From: Ectopseudomonas chengduensis
GTDB taxonomy: Bacteria; Pseudomonadota; Gammaproteobacteria; Pseudomonadales; Pseudomonadaceae
Assembly: GCF_900102635.1 (NCBI RefSeq)
Contig: NZ_FMZQ01000001.1
Location: forward strand, 806,001-870,000
DNA: 64,000 bases
Direction of reading: 5' to 3'
Shown: piece after piece, positions 61,842 to 64,000 of the stretch
How positions within the stretch are numbered: position 1 is the first letter of the stretch
Layout of the letters: every line of letters starts with the position of its first letter
Program-made: the position numbers and the translations under genes
The notes under the pieces: generated by a model
The model's input: the letters and a program-made list of their open reading frames with translations, nothing else
Database searches by the model: none
What the model was told of the DNA's origin: nothing

Positions 61842-63647
61842 TCAGAACCAGGCATCCTGCATACCCAGGCAGGTGTCGTCGCGAGCCTCGAGAATGGCAA
61901 GCTCGTGGTGGCAGCTCGGCACCTCCCAGGTCAGGAAGTAGCGCGCCGCCTGCAGCTTGCCGCGATAGAAGGCCTGCTCCTCGGCATTGTCGCTGCGGGC
62001 CAGGCCTTGCTCGGCGCGAATCGCCTGTTCCAGCCAGCGCCAGCCGATCACCGTGTGGCCGAATACCTTCAGGTACAGCGCCGAGTTGGCCAGGCCCTGA
62101 TTGACCTTGCCGCTCATCAGATCGCCGAGCAGCGCCAGGGTCACTGCCTGCAGGCGTGCCAACAGCTGCTCCAGCGGCTGGCGCAGGGCGGTGAGCGATT
62201 CATGAGCGCTGGCGCGCTGGCAGCAGTCGTTGATCAGCTTGAGCAGTTGCTTGAGTGCTGCGCCGCCGTTCTGCGAAACCTTGCGCCCAAGCAGGTCGAG
62301 CGACTGGATGCCGTGGGTGCCTTCGTGGATCGGGTTGAGGCGGTTGTCGCGGTAGTACTGCTCCACCGGGTATTCGCGGGTGTAGCCGTGGCCGCCGAGG
62401 ATCTGGATGGCCAACTCGTTAGCCTTGAGGCAGAACTCCGAGGGCCAGGATTTGACGATGGGCGTGAGCAGGTCGAGCAGTTCCAGGGCACGGGTGCGCT
62501 CTTCGGCGGTTTCCAGGGTGTGGGTGTCGTCGAACAGGCGTGCGGCGTACAGACCGAGGTCGAAGGCGCCTTCGACGTAGGCCTTCTGGGTCAGCAGCAT
62601 GCGCCGCACATCGGCGTGCTCGACGATGGAAATCTGCGGGCTGCTCGGGTCCTTGCCATCGGGCTGACGGCCCTGCGGACGGTTGCGCGCATAGTCCAGC
62701 GAATACAGGTAGCCGGCGTAGCCGAGCATGATCGCGCCCATACCGACGCCGATGCGCGCCTCGTTCATCATCTGGAACATGTAGGAGAGGCCGGCGTGCG
62801 GCTTGCCCACCAGGTAGCCGACGCATTCGCCGTTGTCGCCGAAATTCAGCGCGGTGGACGTAGTACCGCGCCAGCCCATCTTGTGGAACAGGCCGGCCAG
62901 AGTCACGTCGTTGCGCGCGCCCAGCGAGCCGTCGTCGCCCACGTGGAACTTGGGCACCAGGAACAGGCTGATGCCCTTAACGCCGGGCGGTGCATCCGGC
63001 AGCTTGGCCAGCACCATGTGCACGATGTTCTCGGAGATCGGCTGGTCGCCGCCGGAGATGAAGATCTTGTTGCCCTTGATGCGGTAGCTGCCGTCGGCGT
63101 GCGGTTCGGCCTTGGTGCGAATGTCCGACAGCGACGAGCCGGCGTGCGGTTCGGTCAGCGCCATGGTGCCGAAGAAGCGGCCATCGATGATCGGCTGCAG
63201 GTAGCGGGACTTCTGCTCCTCGCTGCCGAAGGCCTCGATGAGGTTGGCCACGCCCATGGTCAGCATCGAGTAGGAGCTGGTGGCGATATTGGCTGACTGG
63301 AAATGCGCGAAGCAGGCCTGTGACAGCAGGTTGGGCAGCTGCATGCCGCCGTGCTCGAAATCGCGGGTGGCATTGAGGAAACCGGCTTCATGGAAGGCAC
63401 GCAGGGCGGGCTCGACTTCGGGGATCAGCACCGCGCCGCCGTCGACGTACTGCGGTTCGTGTTCGTCGTTCTTGCGATTGTGCGGGGCGAACAGCTCTTC
63501 GGCGATACCGCGCGCGGTGCTGATCGCCGCATCGAAGGTCTCGCGGTTGTGATCGGCGAAGCGCGGACGCTGGGTCAGTGCTTCGGCGTCGAGCACTTCA
63601 TAAAGTTCGAACGCCAGGTTGCGGGAGCTGAGCAGGGTCTCGGACAT
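61842..63647 (-). CDS. Acyl-CoA dehydrogenase (large, C-terminal extended type)
   Basis: The 601-residue flavoenzyme belongs to the long acyl-CoA dehydrogenase group (DmdC/FadE5-like). It has the FAD-binding MALTEPHAGSSLSDIRT near residue 160, the nucleotide segment ILGGHGYTREYPVEQYYRD with a catalytic-region Glu/Arg pattern, and a C-terminal extra helical domain. It oxidises an acyl-CoA in beta-oxidation; chain length is not evident. I chose ATG 63647 (MSETLLSSRNL) over two longer frames. Confidence 0.9.
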   Translation of the reverse strand: MSETLLSSRNLAFELYEVLDAEALTQRPRFADHNRETFDAAISTARGIAEELFAPHNRKNDEHEPQYVDGGAVLIPEVEPALRAFHEAGFLNATRDFEHGGMQLPNLLSQACFAHFQSANIATSSYSMLTMGVANLIEAFGSEEQKSRYLQPIIDGRFFGTMALTEPHAGSSLSDIRTKAEPHADGSYRIKGNKIFISGGDQPISENIVHMVLAKLPDAPPGVKGISLFLVPKFHVGDDGSLGARNDVTLAGLFHKMGWRGTTSTALNFGDNGECVGYLVGKPHAGLSYMFQMMNEARIGVGMGAIMLGYAGYLYSLDYARNRPQGRQPDGKDPSSPQISIVEHADVRRMLLTQKAYVEGAFDLGLYAARLFDDTHTLETAEERTRALELLDLLTPIVKSWPSEFCLKANELAIQILGGHGYTREYPVEQYYRDNRLNPIHEGTHGIQSLDLLGRKVSQNGGAALKQLLKLINDCCQRASAHESLTALRQPLEQLLARLQAVTLALLGDLMSGKVNQGLANSALYLKVFGHTVIGWRWLEQAIRAEQGLARSDNAEEQAFYRGKLQAARYFLTWEVPSCHHELAILEARDDTCLGMQDAWF

Positions 63648-63745
63648 GGAACGGGCCTCCAGATGATCGACCGAGTCTAGGCAGTCTGCCGCCTGACTGC
63701 CCAGCATCATCATCGGCGGTGATAGTCACTGGTTGGCCGATATGA

Positions 63746-63798
63746 GTAGGGCGGGTGCAACCCGCCACTCCGGTAATGGCGGGTTGCACCCGCCCTAC
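63746..63798. repeat. REP-like palindrome, GCGGGTGCAACCCGC family
   Basis: Perfect 22-bp inverted arms (63746-63767 and 63777-63798) flank a 9-base loop CTCCGGTAA. It lies upstream of the acyl-CoA dehydrogenase and downstream of the partial gene at the window end. The arms share the GTAGGG edge with the element at 24034-24104. Confidence 0.92.
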
Positions 63799-63818
63799 GG
63801 CATCAGTTGACCGTCATA

Positions 63819-63862
63819 CCCGCGAACGCGGGAACCCAGGAAATTGGCGGAGCCTAGGCTCC
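63819..63862. repeat. Short palindromes CCCGCGAACGCGGG and GGAGCCTAGGCTCC
   Basis: The first palindrome (63819-63832) with its ATAC and AACCCAGG flanks resembles a common pseudomonad extragenic repeat half-element. A second perfect palindrome follows at 63849-63862, just after the stop of the partial gene, and could help terminate it. Confidence 0.7.
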
Positions 63863-63885
63863 AGCCTGCGCGAGAGTGCCAGTTG

Positions 63886-64000
63886 TCATGTCGAACGACC
63901 GAGGCTCTGTGCCAGCTCACGGGTCAGCTCGGCGGCAGGCATGGGCCGACAACTTGCGACGTTCTGCCCGGCCCACAGCGGTGAAAAGTCGCCGCTGCCC
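63886..64000 (-). CDS. Nitronate monooxygenase-like protein (5' part beyond window)
   Basis: Only 37 C-terminal residues are present. DFSPLWAGQN followed by PAAELTRELAQSLG is the typical C-terminus of NMO/2-nitropropane dioxygenase family flavoproteins. The gene is cut by the window edge. Family call rests on this tail alone. Confidence 0.6.
   Translation of the reverse strand, partial: GSGDFSPLWAGQNVASCRPMPAAELTRELAQSLGRST

Overview
The window is chromosomal DNA of a Pseudomonas, most likely of the P. pseudoalcaligenes / P. oleovorans / P. mendocina group. The evidence is a core order known from pseudomonads (pilNOPQ, aroK, aroB, SPOR-domain gene, gltB, gltD, then hemE; later parA-like, universal stress protein, SLC13 carrier, selO, mscK-type channel, nhaP2-type antiporter, acyl-CoA dehydrogenase), high GC, and a cyanate cluster organised like the published cynF-cynABD-cynS cluster of P. 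pseudoalcaligenes CECT5344. Species placement is an inference from memory, not from a search.

Layout. (1) 1-6932: end of the type IV pilus alignment operon, shikimate genes aroK/aroB and a membrane AAA/SPOR protein with a 12-copy GCACCT tract. (2) 7171-13072: glutamate synthase gltBD with a readable sigma-70 promoter. (3) 13057-18862: cyanate module, namely a sigma-54 activator on the minus strand, then a Tat-exported binding protein, permease, ATPase and cyanase on the plus strand, with a GG-N10-GC sigma-54 promoter and three ACGA-N4-TCGT-like boxes between them, closed by a strong terminator. It lies between gltD and hemE, which are normally close neighbours. (4) 18910-20501: hemE and a small exported DUF2141-type protein. 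(5) 20534-48861: a roughly 28-kb aryl-polyene (APE) lipid locus. Its main arm (48861 to 30750, minus strand) follows the E. coli apeC-to-apeR order with extra genes: aromatic ammonia-lyase, methyltransferase, halogenase-like flavoenzyme and CPA2-type antiporter. Its second arm (20534-28495) carries DarA/DarB-like dialkylresorcinol genes, a small HTH-like protein, a BtrH-like acyltransferase, a ketosynthase with a degenerate partner, an ACP, an ABC-2 exporter and a hotdog protein. An ICMT-like membrane protein and three small exported proteins lie between the arms. (6) 49111-64000: conserved core genes, mostly minus strand, ending in a truncated nitronate monooxygenase-like gene.

How the parts work together (inference). 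Main-arm enzymes would make an aryl starter by ammonia-lyase, load it on an ACP with the AMP-ligase, and extend it with KS/CLF, KR and DH enzymes. Methyltransferase and halogenase-like enzyme would decorate it, and acyltransferases, LolA-like and MMPL proteins would mount it on a lipid and move it to the outer membrane. The Dar/BtrH/ABC arm could make a resorcinol-type lipid partner, as in flexirubin or Xenorhabdus DAR/APE lipids. Two genes of the main operon appear to carry in-frame insertions of short palindromic elements, one inside a signal peptide. Several further palindromic repeats lie between genes. I saw no tRNA, rRNA, CRISPR array, transposase or prophage gene.
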